NCBI GenBank assembly: GCA_963734185.1
Contig: CAVTGA010000002.1
Span: forward strand, 1,550,001 to 1,614,000
Length of the DNA: 64,000 nucleotides
Source of the DNA: PALSA-894 sp963734185
Lineage (GTDB): Bacteria > Pseudomonadota > Alphaproteobacteria > Rhizobiales > Xanthobacteraceae
Reading direction: 5' to 3'
Below the pieces are notes generated by a model. That model worked only from the letters and a program-made list of their open reading frames with translations, was not told the DNA's origin and searched no databases. Below, one piece after another: positions 28,257 through 38,365 of the stretch. The position numbers and the translations under genes were made by a program. The first letter of the stretch is position 1; each line of letters starts with the position of its first letter.

Positions 28257-28284
28257 GCCGCGCTCGCATTATGAACCGTCACGA

Positions 28285-28307
28285 TAGATGATTTCAATCG
28301 ATTGATG
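28285..28307. promoter_or_regulatory. Candidate LysR binding site in the fds divergent promoter
   Basis: TCAATCGATTGA at 28294-28305 is a perfect 12-bp palindrome within ATAGATGATT...GATGG, in the AT-richer gap between the LysR start (28256) and the fdsB start (28369). It contains a T-N10-A symmetric core like many LysR boxes. Confidence 0.45.
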
Positions 28308-28368
28308 GCAGTTGGGGGATTGTTTTTGAGTGACGATGGTCGCTTTGTACAATTTGGAAGGTTCTAAA

Positions 28369-30090
<1,722 letters not shown>

Positions 30091-30094
30091 CCCA

Positions 30095-32878
30095 ATGACG
30101 AAGCCGATCACGTTCATGCTCGACGGCCGCGAGGTCGAAGCGCAACCGGGCGAGACCATCTGGCAGGTGGCCAAGCGCCAGGGCACCGATATTCCGCATC
30201 TGTGCTACGCGCCCGAGCCCGGCTACCGGCCGGACGGCAACTGCCGCGCCTGCATGGTGGAGGTCGAGGGCGAACGCGTGCTGGCGGCGAGCTGCATCCG
30301 CACGCCGACGCAGGGCATGAAGGTGACGAGCTCGTCCGATCGCGCCAAGGCGTCGCGCAAGATGGTGTTCGAGCTGTTGATCGCCGACCAGCCGGACCGC
30401 AACACCCAGGCGCACGACCCGGCGTCGAAGTTCTGGGCCTGGGCCGACCGGATGGGAATCGCTACGAGCCGACTGCCGGCACGCGCCAAGAACCCTGCGC
30501 CCGACCGCAGCCACCCGGCCATGGCGGTCAATCTCGACGCCTGCATCCAGTGCAATCTGTGCGTCCGCGCCTGCCGCGAGGTGCAGGTGAACGACGTGAT
30601 CGGCATGGCCGGCCGCGGCCACCACGAGAAGATCGTATTCGATTTCGACGACCTGATGGGCGCCAGCACATGCGTGGCGTGCGGGGAGTGCGTGCAGGCA
30701 TGCCCGACCGGCGCGCTGATGCCGGCGACCCTGGTGGACGAAAAGAACGTCCGCACGCCCGAGCTGTTTCCCGACCGCGCGGTGCACAGCGTGTGCCCCT
30801 ATTGCGGCGTCGGCTGCCAGCTCACCTATCAGATCAAGGACGACAAGCTGCTCTACGTCACCGGCAAGGACGGGCCGGCGAACCAGAACCGGCTGTGCGT
30901 CAAGGGCCGTTTCGGCTTCGACTATGTGAGCAATCCGCAGCGCCTGACCCAGCCGATGGTGCGCAAGGATGGCGTGGCCAAGCACGCCGACGATCTGGTC
31001 GATCCGGCGAACCCGTGGACGCACTTTCGCCCGGCCACGTGGGACGAGGCGATGGAGCGCGCCGCCGCCGGGCTCGTGAAAATCCGCGACCGCGACGGCC
31101 CGCGCGCGCTGGCCGGCTTCGGCTCGGCCAAGGGCTCGAACGAAGAGGCCTATCTGTTCCAGAAGCTGGTGCGCACCGGCTTCGGCACCAACAATGTCGA
31201 TCACTGCACGCGGCTGTGTCATGCCTCGTCGGTCGCGGCGCTGCTCGAAGGCGTCGGCTCGGCGGCGGTGACGGCGACGTTCAACGAATGCAAGAACTCC
31301 GACGTCATCATCGTGATCGGCGCGAATCCGACCGAGAACCATCCGGTGGCCGCGACTTTCTTCAAGCAGGCGGCCAAGCGCGGCGCCAAGCTGATCGTGA
31401 TGGATCCGCGCGGCCAGGCGCTCAAGCGCCATGCCTGGCAGATGATGCAGTTCAAGCCCGGCACCGACGTGGCGATGCTCAACGGCATGCTCAACGTCAT
31501 CATCGGCGAGAAGCTCTACGACCAGCAATACGTGCAGACCTACACCGAGGACTTCGACAAGCTGGCCGAGAGCGTGAAGCCGTTCACCCCGGAGGAGATG
31601 GCGCCGATTTGCGGCATCGCGCCGGACGTGCTGCGCGACGTCGCGCGCACCTTCGCGCGCGCCGAAAGCGCGATCATCTTCTGGGGCATGGGCGTGTCGC
31701 AGCACACCCACGGCACCGACAATGCGCGCTGCCTGATCGCGCTCTCGCTGATCTGCGGCCAGATCGGCCGTCCGGGCACCGGGCTGCATCCGCTGCGCGG
31801 GCAGAACAACGTGCAGGGCGCGTCCGACGCCGGCCTGATCCCGATGTTCTTCCCCGACTACAAGTCGGTGGAGAACGCCGAAATCCGCGGCAAGTACGAG
31901 GCCGCCTGGGGCGTGAAGCTCGATCCCAAGCGCGGCAAGACCGTGGTCGAGATCATGGACGCGGTGCACGACGACGAGATCAAGGGCATGTACATCATGG
32001 GCGAGAACCCGGCGATGTCCGACCCCGATCTCAACCACGCGCGCGGCGCGCTCGCGCATCTCGAGCACCTCGTGGTGCAGGACATCTTCCTGACCGAGAC
32101 CTGTTCGTACGCGGACGTGATCCTCCCCGCGAGCGCCTGGCCCGAGAAGGACGGCACCGTCACCAATACCAACCGCCAGGTGCAGATGGGCCGCACGGCG
32201 CTGCCGCTGCCCGGCGAGGCGCGGCAGGACCTGTGGATCATCCAGGACCTGGCGCGGCGCATCGGGCTCGACTGGAACTACCGGCACGTGAGCGAGGTGT
32301 TCACCGAGATGGCGTCGATGATGCCGGCGCTCGACAACATCACGTGGGAGCGCGTCGCGCGCGAGGACCACGTCACCTATCCGGTCGACGGACCGGACGT
32401 GCCCGGGCGCGACGTCGTGTTTGACACGGGCATTCCGCGTCCGAACGGCCTCGCCAAGCTGGTAGCAACCAAATACACCGCGCCGGACGAGATGCCGGAT
32501 GCCGAGTATCCGTTCATCCTCACCACCGGTCGCCAGCTCGAGCACTGGCACACCGGCGCGATGACGCGGCGCGCGAGCGTGCTCGATGCGCTCGAGCCAT
32601 CCGCCGTCGCGTCGCTCTCGCGCGGCACGATTTCCAAGCTCGGCATCGCGCCGGGCGACATGGTGCGGGTAAGTACGCGTCGCGGCGTGGTGGAGCTCGC
32701 CGCGCGCCAGGACGACGGCGTGCCCGACGGCGTGGTGTTCATTCCGTTCGCGTTTGTCGAGGCGGCGGCGAACCTTTTGACCAACCCGGCGCTCGATCCG
32801 TTCGGCAAGATCCCCGAGTTCAAGTTCTGCGCCGCCAAGGTGGAGCGGGTCGAGCCGGTACGCGAGGCGGCGGAGTAG
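30095..32878 (+). CDS. fdsA: NAD-dependent formate dehydrogenase, molybdopterin alpha subunit
   Basis: 927 residues, 4 nt after fdsB. It oxidises formate to CO2. Domains in order: [2Fe-2S] plant-ferredoxin-like N terminus (CYAPEPGYRPDGNCRAC, ~37-53), two [4Fe-4S] clusters (CIQCNLCVRAC and CVACGECVQACP, ~150-200), a further [4Fe-4S] motif CPYCGVGCQ, then the bis-MGD domains. The Mo-ligand Cys is in DHCTRLCHASSV with the following conserved His. The usual fdsC/fdhD and fdsD genes do not follow; instead an unrelated minus-strand gene and a broken second copy of the fdsA tail lie downstream. Confidence 0.95.
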   Translation: MTKPITFMLDGREVEAQPGETIWQVAKRQGTDIPHLCYAPEPGYRPDGNCRACMVEVEGERVLAASCIRTPTQGMKVTSSSDRAKASRKMVFELLIADQPDRNTQAHDPASKFWAWADRMGIATSRLPARAKNPAPDRSHPAMAVNLDACIQCNLCVRACREVQVNDVIGMAGRGHHEKIVFDFDDLMGASTCVACGECVQACPTGALMPATLVDEKNVRTPELFPDRAVHSVCPYCGVGCQLTYQIKDDKLLYVTGKDGPANQNRLCVKGRFGFDYVSNPQRLTQPMVRKDGVAKHADDLVDPANPWTHFRPATWDEAMERAAAGLVKIRDRDGPRALAGFGSAKGSNEEAYLFQKLVRTGFGTNNVDHCTRLCHASSVAALLEGVGSAAVTATFNECKNSDVIIVIGANPTENHPVAATFFKQAAKRGAKLIVMDPRGQALKRHAWQMMQFKPGTDVAMLNGMLNVIIGEKLYDQQYVQTYTEDFDKLAESVKPFTPEEMAPICGIAPDVLRDVARTFARAESAIIFWGMGVSQHTHGTDNARCLIALSLICGQIGRPGTGLHPLRGQNNVQGASDAGLIPMFFPDYKSVENAEIRGKYEAAWGVKLDPKRGKTVVEIMDAVHDDEIKGMYIMGENPAMSDPDLNHARGALAHLEHLVVQDIFLTETCSYADVILPASAWPEKDGTVTNTNRQVQMGRTALPLPGEARQDLWIIQDLARRIGLDWNYRHVSEVFTEMASMMPALDNITWERVAREDHVTYPVDGPDVPGRDVVFDTGIPRPNGLAKLVATKYTAPDEMPDAEYPFILTTGRQLEHWHTGAMTRRASVLDALEPSAVASLSRGTISKLGIAPGDMVRVSTRRGVVELAARQDDGVPDGVVFIPFAFVEAAANLLTNPALDPFGKIPEFKFCAAKVERVEPVREAAE

Positions 32879-32904
32879 CACGCCAGGCTTGCGGGCAGTG
32901 AATT

Positions 32905-33576
32905 TCAAGAGCGGGCGCGTGTCGCCCGTTTGCTCCGCCTACGAGACAGTTGTTCGCGCCCGCTTGCGCCAAAGACGAAACCTCCCTTCAAGAGCCGAGC
33001 TTGGACGTCGCGCGTCACCCCTCGAACGCGCAGGACTTCGTTCGGCGTCTGGAATGGATCGTCTTTCGCTTCCCTGATGATGGCTTTCGCAAGCCGCGCG
33101 TTCACGCCAAGCGACGCGAAATCCCGCGCTGAAGCGCTATTGATGTCCTTGGGGCCTCTCCCTCTGAAGGCAAGCTTCTGACAATTGGCGAAGGCGGTCG
33201 TGTATTTTCTTTTCAGCGCTCTCAACTGGTTCAAACGATTCCGTTCGTCGACGGTCCCGTTTTCCGGCAGGCCCACAATCAATGCGTTGATGCGTGCGAC
33301 GATGAGGCCCGTCCAGGGGCAAGGTCCGGCCTCGACCAACTGGATGAGGATGCCGATAATGAACGAGCCCGCTTTTGCGCCGAGGCCCTTGATCGATCCA
33401 AGCTTTTGAAGAATCCCCATTTTCTCGAGGACTTCAGCGAATTCGCCCGCCGTTTCGGCTGCAGCCAAGAGCTTCTTGAGGAGATCGTAAAGCTTTTGGT
33501 TGAGCGTCTTGTCCTTGAACGCCTTGTCCAGCTTATCCTGAATGTCCTTTTTCCAATCCCCGTTTGCCATGAGCAT
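32905..33576 (-). CDS. Uncharacterised protein with C-terminal helix-hairpin-helix motif
   Basis: 223 residues (an internal ATG at 33570 is an equally good start). The N-terminal half is helical and Lys/Leu-rich, with one hydrophobic stretch (AGSFIIGILIQLVEAG). The C-terminal part resembles ComEA-type helix-hairpin-helix repeats: INSASARDFASLGV...LAKAIIREAK, then LRVRGVTRDVQARLLKGG. This suggests DNA binding or a protein docking role; the very C terminus is Arg/Ser-rich. It is flanked by fdsA and a second partial fdsA tail, has visibly lower GC than its neighbours, and points against them, all signs of insertion. Function unknown. Confidence 0.65.
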   Translation of the reverse strand: MLMANGDWKKDIQDKLDKAFKDKTLNQKLYDLLKKLLAAAETAGEFAEVLEKMGILQKLGSIKGLGAKAGSFIIGILIQLVEAGPCPWTGLIVARINALIVGLPENGTVDERNRLNQLRALKRKYTTAFANCQKLAFRGRGPKDINSASARDFASLGVNARLAKAIIREAKDDPFQTPNEVLRVRGVTRDVQARLLKGGFVFGASGREQLSRRRSKRATRARS

Positions 33577-33738
33577 ATTTCCCCATGTCTTAGGCGGCGA
33601 GCCGACAGCAACGTTCCTTCGGCAGTTGGCCGCTGCCTTAGCCTAACAGGTTGGTTGTTATTGGACAATGATACGCCCTGCGAGCGAGGGGTGAAATTAT
33701 CGCGGCACCTTCGCCTCGATCGCCGCGTAGTAGGCGGC

Positions 33739-33980
33739 GAGATCGGCGGCGCGCCGGGCGATCCGGTGCGCGTCGCGACACGGCGCGGCGTGGTGGATTG
33801 AGCGCGCGCCTGGACGACGCCGTGCCGGACGGCGTGGTGTTCATCCCGTTCGCCTACGTGGTGGCGGCCGCCAACCTGCTGACAAATCCGAAGCTCGATC
33901 CGTTCGGCAAGATCCCCGAGTTCAAGTTCTGCGCCGCCAAGGTGGAGCGGGTCGAGCCGGTGCGCGAGGCAGCGGAGTAG
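33739..33980 (+). pseudogene. Partial, frameshifted second copy of the fdsA 3' end
   Basis: Translation gives EIGGAPGDPVRVATRRGVVD then a stop, and in the next frame ARLDDAVPDGVVFIPFAYVV...to VEPVREAAE. This matches the last ~80 residues of FdsA, with a 1-nt deletion near 33797 (GATTGAGCG versus GAGCTCGCCGCG). The last 87 nt (33894-33980) differ from fdsA 32792-32878 at only two positions, while the part before diverges much more. It has no upstream coding region. The gap 33577-33738 shows no gene. Confidence 0.85.
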
Positions 33981-33981
33981 G

Positions 33982-34221
33982 TTACTCGGCGGCTGCGTGC
34001 CGAGAGGAAGGCGGCGGGATCGACCGGCCAAGCGCGGTCGCTTCTTCGATCCACGCCGCAATGGCATCGCGCACGTTGATCAGAGCCTCCTCGGGCGTCT
34101 CGCCATCAGAGGAGCAGCCCGGCAAATTCGGCACCGTCGCGAGAAAGCCGCCGCCGTCTTCGGACGACAGCGGCTCGATCATCACCGGATAATCAAGTTT
34201 CGTCATCGGCCTGACCTTCAT
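33982..34221 (-). CDS. HicB-family antitoxin-like protein, no HicA partner
   Basis: 79 residues from ATG 34221 (an ATG at 34206 is the alternative). It matches the HicB partial RNase H-like fold: YPVMIEPLSSEDGGGFLATV, PNLPGCSSDGETPEEALINV and RDAIAAWIEEA. In canonical modules hicA lies directly upstream, but here the upstream 77 nt are a palindromic repeat and then pqqE. The C-terminal DNA-binding domain of longer HicB proteins is missing. A solitary HicB-like protein, possibly a remnant or a regulator used with a distant toxin. Confidence 0.75.
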   Translation of the reverse strand: MKVRPMTKLDYPVMIEPLSSEDGGGFLATVPNLPGCSSDGETPEEALINVRDAIAAWIEEATALGRSIPPPSSRHAAAE

Positions 34222-34234
34222 GGCGCGGGGAAAC

Positions 34235-34300
34235 TTTCCCCGGGTTGCGCCATAGCGCGTCAAAGATGCGCGTAAACGCGCTTGAGGCGCAACCCGGGCT
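34235..34300. repeat. GCCCGGGTTGCGCC inverted repeat after pqqE
   Basis: Perfect 13-bp arms CCCGGGTTGCGCC (34239-34251) and GGCGCAACCCGGG (34286-34298) with GCGCG-rich loop DNA. It touches the pqqE stop codon (minus strand) and may end the pqq transcript. A sister element with a different loop is at 60642-60733. Confidence 0.7.
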
Positions 34301-35384
34301 ACGCGCGCCGATACTCGTAAGCCGCATCCTCCTGCTCCGCCGCAAGCTCGGCCACCAGCGCATGGTGTGGCGAGAGATGGCAGACCGGATCGGCCGCGCG
34401 GGCGTCGCCGGTGAGCGCGAAAGCCTGGCAGCGGCAGCCGCCGAAATCCTGGTCGCGGCGCGCGCAGCTGCGGCACGGCTCGCGCATCCAGTCGGTGCCG
34501 CGGAAGGCGCGGAAGGCGGGCGAATTCTCCCAGATGTCGCCGAGCGAATGCGCGCGCACGTTCCAGAATTCCAATTCGGGAATCGTCTCCGCCGCGTGGC
34601 AGGGCAACACCTTGCCCGACGGCGTCACGTTGAGCGATCTGCGGCCCCAGCCGCCGACGCAGGCCTTGGGATAGCGCGCGTAGTAGTCGGGCACCACCGC
34701 GTCGATGACGATCTGGCCGTGATGCCGCGTCCGCAGGGTCTCCACTGCTGCTGCCGCGCGCGTGACCTGCTCGGCGGTGGGCATCAGCGCGGCGCGGTTC
34801 TTCAGCCCCCAGCCGTAGTACTGCACATGCGCGATCTCGACCCGGCTTGCCGCCAGCTCGAGTGCCAGCGTCACCATGTCCTCGATGCGGTCGATGTTGG
34901 CCCGATGCATCACGGCGTTGACGGTGAGCGGAAGCTTCAGCCGCACGACTTGCGCCGCGAGCGCGCGCTTGCGCGCATAGCCGCCCTTGTAGCCGGCGAT
35001 GTGGTCGGCGGAGGCGGGTTCGGCGTCCTGGATCGAGATCTGCACATGGTCGAGGCCGGCGTCGGCGAGCTTGACCAGCGTTTCGTTGGTGATGCCGACC
35101 GCCGAGGTGATGAGGTTGGTGTAGAGGCCGGCCCCATGCGCCGCCGCCGTGATCTCGACGAGGTCGCGGCGCGCGCCCGGCTCGCCGCCCGAGAGGTGCA
35201 CCTGCAGCACGCCGAGCGCGGCTGCTTCGCCGAACACGCGCGCCCAAGTGGCGGTATCGAGCTCGTCATTGCGGGGATCGAGCGCGAGTGGGTTGGAGCA
35301 ATACGGGCAGCCGAGCGGGCAGCGGTGCGTCAGCTCGGCGAGCAGTCCGAGCGGCACCGGCGCCTTGCCGTTGGCCGCGTCCAT
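34299..35384 (-). CDS. pqqE: PqqE, radical SAM enzyme of PQQ biosynthesis
   Basis: 361 residues from ATG 35384; a TTG at 35390 is also in frame. It forms the Glu-Tyr carbon-carbon bond in the PqqA peptide. The radical-SAM cluster motif is CPLGCPYCSN at residues ~22-31, and the C-terminal SPASM cysteines are visible (KACVGGWGRR, LPCHAAE, PCRSCARRDQDFGGCRCQAF). It overlaps the end of pqqD by a few bases, typical of the operon; PqqD acts as its peptide chaperone. Confidence 0.95.
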   Translation of the reverse strand: MDAANGKAPVPLGLLAELTHRCPLGCPYCSNPLALDPRNDELDTATWARVFGEAAALGVLQVHLSGGEPGARRDLVEITAAAHGAGLYTNLITSAVGITNETLVKLADAGLDHVQISIQDAEPASADHIAGYKGGYARKRALAAQVVRLKLPLTVNAVMHRANIDRIEDMVTLALELAASRVEIAHVQYYGWGLKNRAALMPTAEQVTRAAAAVETLRTRHHGQIVIDAVVPDYYARYPKACVGGWGRRSLNVTPSGKVLPCHAAETIPELEFWNVRAHSLGDIWENSPAFRAFRGTDWMREPCRSCARRDQDFGGCRCQAFALTGDARAADPVCHLSPHHALVAELAAEQEDAAYEYRRA

Positions 35385-35386
35385 CG

Positions 35387-35674
35387 TCAAAGCTCCAGCA
35401 GTTTCTTGTCCGCGAGACCCAGCAGCATCGCGTTGACGTCGGTAAGGATGCGTTCGCGCGGCGCATTATAAGCCTTGGCCAGGTCATCGACGATGGCGGC
35501 GACCGTCGCGTCGCCGGTGCAACGCTTGACGATCTCGACCGCGATCGCGTCGGCCTTGAACACGCGCTCGGGCGCGAGCAGCACCCAGCCACCCTGCGCT
35601 TCGTTGTGCACGAGCCGCACGCCGCGCGGCAGGCGCGGGCGGGCGTCGGGCGAAATGCTGCGCGCCTCGCTCAC
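35387..35674 (-). CDS. pqqD: PqqD, peptide chaperone of PQQ biosynthesis
   Basis: 95 residues, GTG start at 35674. It has the winged-helix PqqD/RRE fold used to bind PqqA: PRGVRLVHNEAQGGWVLLAP, then ADAIAVEIVKRCTGDATVAA. The stop overlaps the start region of pqqE. Upstream, between pqqC and pqqD, lie two GC-rich repeats, which is unusual in an otherwise tight operon. Confidence 0.93.
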   Translation of the reverse strand: MSEARSISPDARPRLPRGVRLVHNEAQGGWVLLAPERVFKADAIAVEIVKRCTGDATVAAIVDDLAKAYNAPRERILTDVNAMLLGLADKKLLEL

Positions 35675-35696
35675 GCTTCACTCCGCGCAAAGGCTC

Positions 35697-35833
35697 TCTC
35701 CGTCCCCCTCCCCCCTTGTGGGGGAGGGTCGGGGAGGGGGATTGGCCGCAAACTCGAACGGTCGGTGAGTGCCACGCAAGACCCCCTCCCGGCGCCTTCG
35801 GCGCCGACCTCCCCCACAAGGGGGGAGGTGGAC
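35697..35833. repeat. Two GC-rich palindromic repeats between pqqC and pqqD
   Basis: CCCCCTCCCCCCTTGTGGGGGAGGG (35704-35728 region) and, in the other orientation, ACCTCCCCCACAAGGGGGGAGGT (about 35807-35829), plus an inner GGCGCCTTCGGCGCC hairpin. The same TTGTGGGGGAGG core recurs at 59020-59213 and 62148-62190. Confidence 0.75.
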
Positions 35834-35857
35834 CGAGTATGTGGCTCCGCGATCATC

Positions 35858-36577
35858 TCACTCCTTCGGCACGAAGGCGCCGGGCGGCACGTGCTTCGGC
35901 TCCACGTAGGCATGGTAGAGCGCATCGAGCATCGACCACAGCACGCCGCATTTGAATTCGAGCGCCGCCAGCACCGCCTGCTGCTCGGCCGGCGTCAGCG
36001 CGTTGCGCCGGACAAAGTCGAGCGCGAAGTCGGAATCACGCTGCGCCTGCGGCGGGCGTTTGGCGAAGTAGGCGAGCGTATCGGCGGTGACGAAATCGTA
36101 GCCCTTGAGCATGCCTTCGACGCGCTCGCCGATGATGGTCGGCGAGAACAGCTCGGTGAGCGAGGACGCGATCGCTTCGATGAGCGTCTTGTCGCGCACG
36201 AAATGCACGTAGGCTTCGACCGCGAAGCGCGTCGCCGGCAGGAGGCCGCTGAGCGATGTCACATAGGCGCGGTCGAGTCCGAGTCCGTCAGTAAGCTTGA
36301 GCCAGCGTGCGATGCCGCCGTCGCTCGCGCCTTCGCCGTCGTGATCGGCGAGGCGGCTGCGCCATTCGCGCCGGATCACGGCATCCGCGCAACGCGCGAT
36401 CAGGCTCGCGTCCTTCACCGGGATCATGGCTTGGTAATAGTAGCGGTTGAGCGCCCAGGCCTGCACCTGACCCTTGCTGCAGCGGCCGCCATGCAGCAGG
36501 CGATGGAACGGATGCAGGTTGTGATAGCGCTGGGCGCCGATGTCGCGCAGCGCCGCTTCGAGTTCGTCTGCGGTCAT
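35858..36577 (-). CDS. pqqC: PqqC, pyrroloquinoline-quinone synthase
   Basis: 239 residues from ATG 36577, 5 nt after the pqqB stop. It is the cofactor-free oxidase that closes and oxidises the ring in the last step of PQQ synthesis. Family features: YHNLHPFHRLLHGGRCSKGQ near the N terminus (with conserved His residues), WALNRYYYQAMIPVKDA, VEAYVHFVRDKTL and the C-terminal LWSMLDALYHAYVEP. The length is normal. Confidence 0.95.
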   Translation of the reverse strand: MTADELEAALRDIGAQRYHNLHPFHRLLHGGRCSKGQVQAWALNRYYYQAMIPVKDASLIARCADAVIRREWRSRLADHDGEGASDGGIARWLKLTDGLGLDRAYVTSLSGLLPATRFAVEAYVHFVRDKTLIEAIASSLTELFSPTIIGERVEGMLKGYDFVTADTLAYFAKRPPQAQRDSDFALDFVRRNALTPAEQQAVLAALEFKCGVLWSMLDALYHAYVEPKHVPPGAFVPKE

Positions 36578-36582
36578 GAGCT

Positions 36583-37482
36583 TCACAGCACGATCTCCAG
36601 GCCGTCGGCGGCGACCTCCCAGCCGGCGGCTTCGACGCTGCGGCGCTGCGGCGAGCCCTCGATCAGGATCGGGTTGGTGTTGTTGATGTGGAGGTAGATG
36701 CGGCGATTGCCAAGGCCGGCGAACGCTGCGAGCGAGCCGTCGGCGCCGGCGATCGGCATGTGGCCCATGCGGCGGCCCGTCTTGGTGCCGGTTCGGCTCG
36801 CGATCATCTCGTCGTCGGCAAACAGCGTGGCGTCGAACAACACCACGTCGGCGCGCTGCAGGCGCCGTTGCAAATCCGGCGTGACGGCGGCGCAACCGGG
36901 AACGAACACGAGCCGCGACCCGCCGGCCGCGATCTCGATCCCGACGGTCACGCCGGTCTGCTGGGCGGCTTCGACCGTGCCCCGTTCCATGTAGAGCGGG
37001 ACCTTGCCGGCCACGGCGAACAGCTCTGCGGTCATGCCGGCGACCTCGAATGGACGATCCAGCGTTGCTGCGCAGCGCTCGACGATGTCGGAGGCAAGCG
37101 CGTCGAACATCGGGTTGGCGGCGAGCGCCGCGAGCGTTTCGTCGGTCGCAATGAGACTGAACGGCTGGCGCTCACGCATCGTCAACAGGCCTGCGGTCTG
37201 ATCGATCTCGGCACCGGTAAGCATCACGGCGGCAATCGGCGTGTCGCGCATGCCGTCGCGCGGATGCAACATGGGCGTCGCGGCGATCTGTGCGCGCAAA
37301 TCGGGAGCGGCGTTGAGCAGGATCCAACTTTTGCGGTCTGCGGAGACGGCGACGCTGGTCTGGGTGCGTGGGCTCACGCGTGCGTCGCCGGCCCAAGCCA
37401 AGCGGCACACCTCACACCGGCAATTCCATTGCGGGAATCCGCCACCCGCCGCCGAACCCAGGACGATGGCGGTCAAGCCCAT
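36583..37482 (-). CDS. pqqB: PqqB, metallo-beta-lactamase-fold hydroxylase of PQQ biosynthesis
   Basis: 299 residues. The N terminus VLGSAAGGGFPQWNCRCEVC is diagnostic. The fold is a metallo-beta-lactamase variant; MLTGAEIDQTAGLL, MGHMPIAGADGSL and YLHINNTNPIL are conserved stretches. It is thought to hydroxylate the Tyr of the cross-linked PqqA intermediate. It lies directly downstream of pqqA (46-nt gap) and upstream of pqqC on the minus strand. Confidence 0.95.
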   Translation of the reverse strand: MGLTAIVLGSAAGGGFPQWNCRCEVCRLAWAGDARVSPRTQTSVAVSADRKSWILLNAAPDLRAQIAATPMLHPRDGMRDTPIAAVMLTGAEIDQTAGLLTMRERQPFSLIATDETLAALAANPMFDALASDIVERCAATLDRPFEVAGMTAELFAVAGKVPLYMERGTVEAAQQTGVTVGIEIAAGGSRLVFVPGCAAVTPDLQRRLQRADVVLFDATLFADDEMIASRTGTKTGRRMGHMPIAGADGSLAAFAGLGNRRIYLHINNTNPILIEGSPQRRSVEAAGWEVAADGLEIVL

Positions 37483-37527
37483 ACGCCCCTCAGGCGGGGC
37501 GCGGGCCCAGTACCAAGCCGATCAGAG

Positions 37528-37605
37528 TCAGAATTCGGCCGGCAGGTAGCCGTTGATCTCGAGCCCGATGCAGATCTCGACAAGGGTCGGGGTCGTCCAG
37601 GCCAT
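37528..37605 (-). CDS. pqqA: PqqA, 25-residue PQQ precursor peptide
   Basis: The short frame encodes MAWTTPTLVEICIGLEINGY followed by LPAEF and a stop. The Glu16-x-x-x-Tyr20 pair (EINGY), from which PQQ is built, is intact, and the MAW N terminus and PAE ending are typical. GAGGAAA on the minus strand just upstream (about 37612-37618) gives a strong ribosome binding site. It heads a complete pqqABCDE operon. Confidence 0.95.
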   Translation of the reverse strand: MAWTTPTLVEICIGLEINGYLPAEF

Positions 37606-37723
37606 GGTGCTTTCCTCTTTCAACGCCGGCCGCGAGCGACCGTTCGGCGGAATTTTAGCGCGGCCGGGAACCCCGGCGCAACGCCCGTTCCAAGACTATT
37701 ACGCGCAGTCACAGGCTTTTGTT

Positions 37724-38293
37724 TCAGCGAAAATGCGCGAGATAGTGGGCCAAATCGGCCATTTGGGCGTCGTTCAAGGGGTAGAGGACCTGCGCCATGG
37801 AGGGCTCGTAGCCCGGCCGCACCCCCGATTTGTAGTCGCGCATCGCCTTGAGCAGGTAGTCCTCGCGCTGGTGGGCGAGCCGGGGCATCTGCTCGCGCCC
37901 CGAATAGTCGGGATTGTGGCAGAAGCCGCAGCGCTGGGTGCGGGCGAGTTCCCGCCCGCGCTCGAACCGGGCCCGGTCCGGCGCCTCTCCCGGCGACTGC
38001 GGCGCCGCCTGTTTGGCGAGATGTTCGGCGAGCGCATTGAGGTCGGTGTCGGTCAGGTCCTTGGCGACATCGTTCATGATCTCGACGCGGCGCTGCCGGT
38101 TGCGGAACATAAACAATTCAATGCTGAGAAACAGCGGCGGCTGGGCGCCGAGCGAGGGAACTTCCGGCGTCTCCGACTGGCCCTTGTCGCCATGACAGGC
38201 CAGACATGACTCGAGCCGCTCCTGCAGCGTCGCGGCCGAAGCCGATGTGCCGCAAAGCGCGAACAACACGATTATCAGCGGGTGAAGGCGCAT
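37724..38293 (-). CDS. Di-haem cytochrome c
   Basis: 189 residues from ATG 38293; earlier in-frame starts exist but GGACAGG precedes this one. A signal peptide (LHPLIIVLFALCGTSASA) exports it to the periplasm. Two haem-attachment motifs are seen: CLACH (~residue 30) and CGFCH (~121), with Met-containing axial-ligand regions (EQMPRLAHQ and others). It resembles small di-haem c4/c5-like cytochromes. Its neighbours are the PQQ operon and a PQQ-type dehydrogenase, so it is a plausible electron acceptor for that enzyme. Confidence 0.88.
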   Translation of the reverse strand: MRLHPLIIVLFALCGTSASAATLQERLESCLACHGDKGQSETPEVPSLGAQPPLFLSIELFMFRNRQRRVEIMNDVAKDLTDTDLNALAEHLAKQAAPQSPGEAPDRARFERGRELARTQRCGFCHNPDYSGREQMPRLAHQREDYLLKAMRDYKSGVRPGYEPSMAQVLYPLNDAQMADLAHYLAHFR

Positions 38294-38365
38294 GCCTGTC
38301 CGTCGCGACTGCAAATAATTCGGCCGAGGGCGGCGACCGCCCCCGGCCGATTTCAGTTCAGGCCG

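Noticed and set aside
33735..33980. Short frame at 33798-33980 as an independent 60-residue gene
   Set aside because: Its sequence is the C-terminal end of FdsA and the frame is opened by a 1-nt deletion; better explained as a pseudogene remnant.
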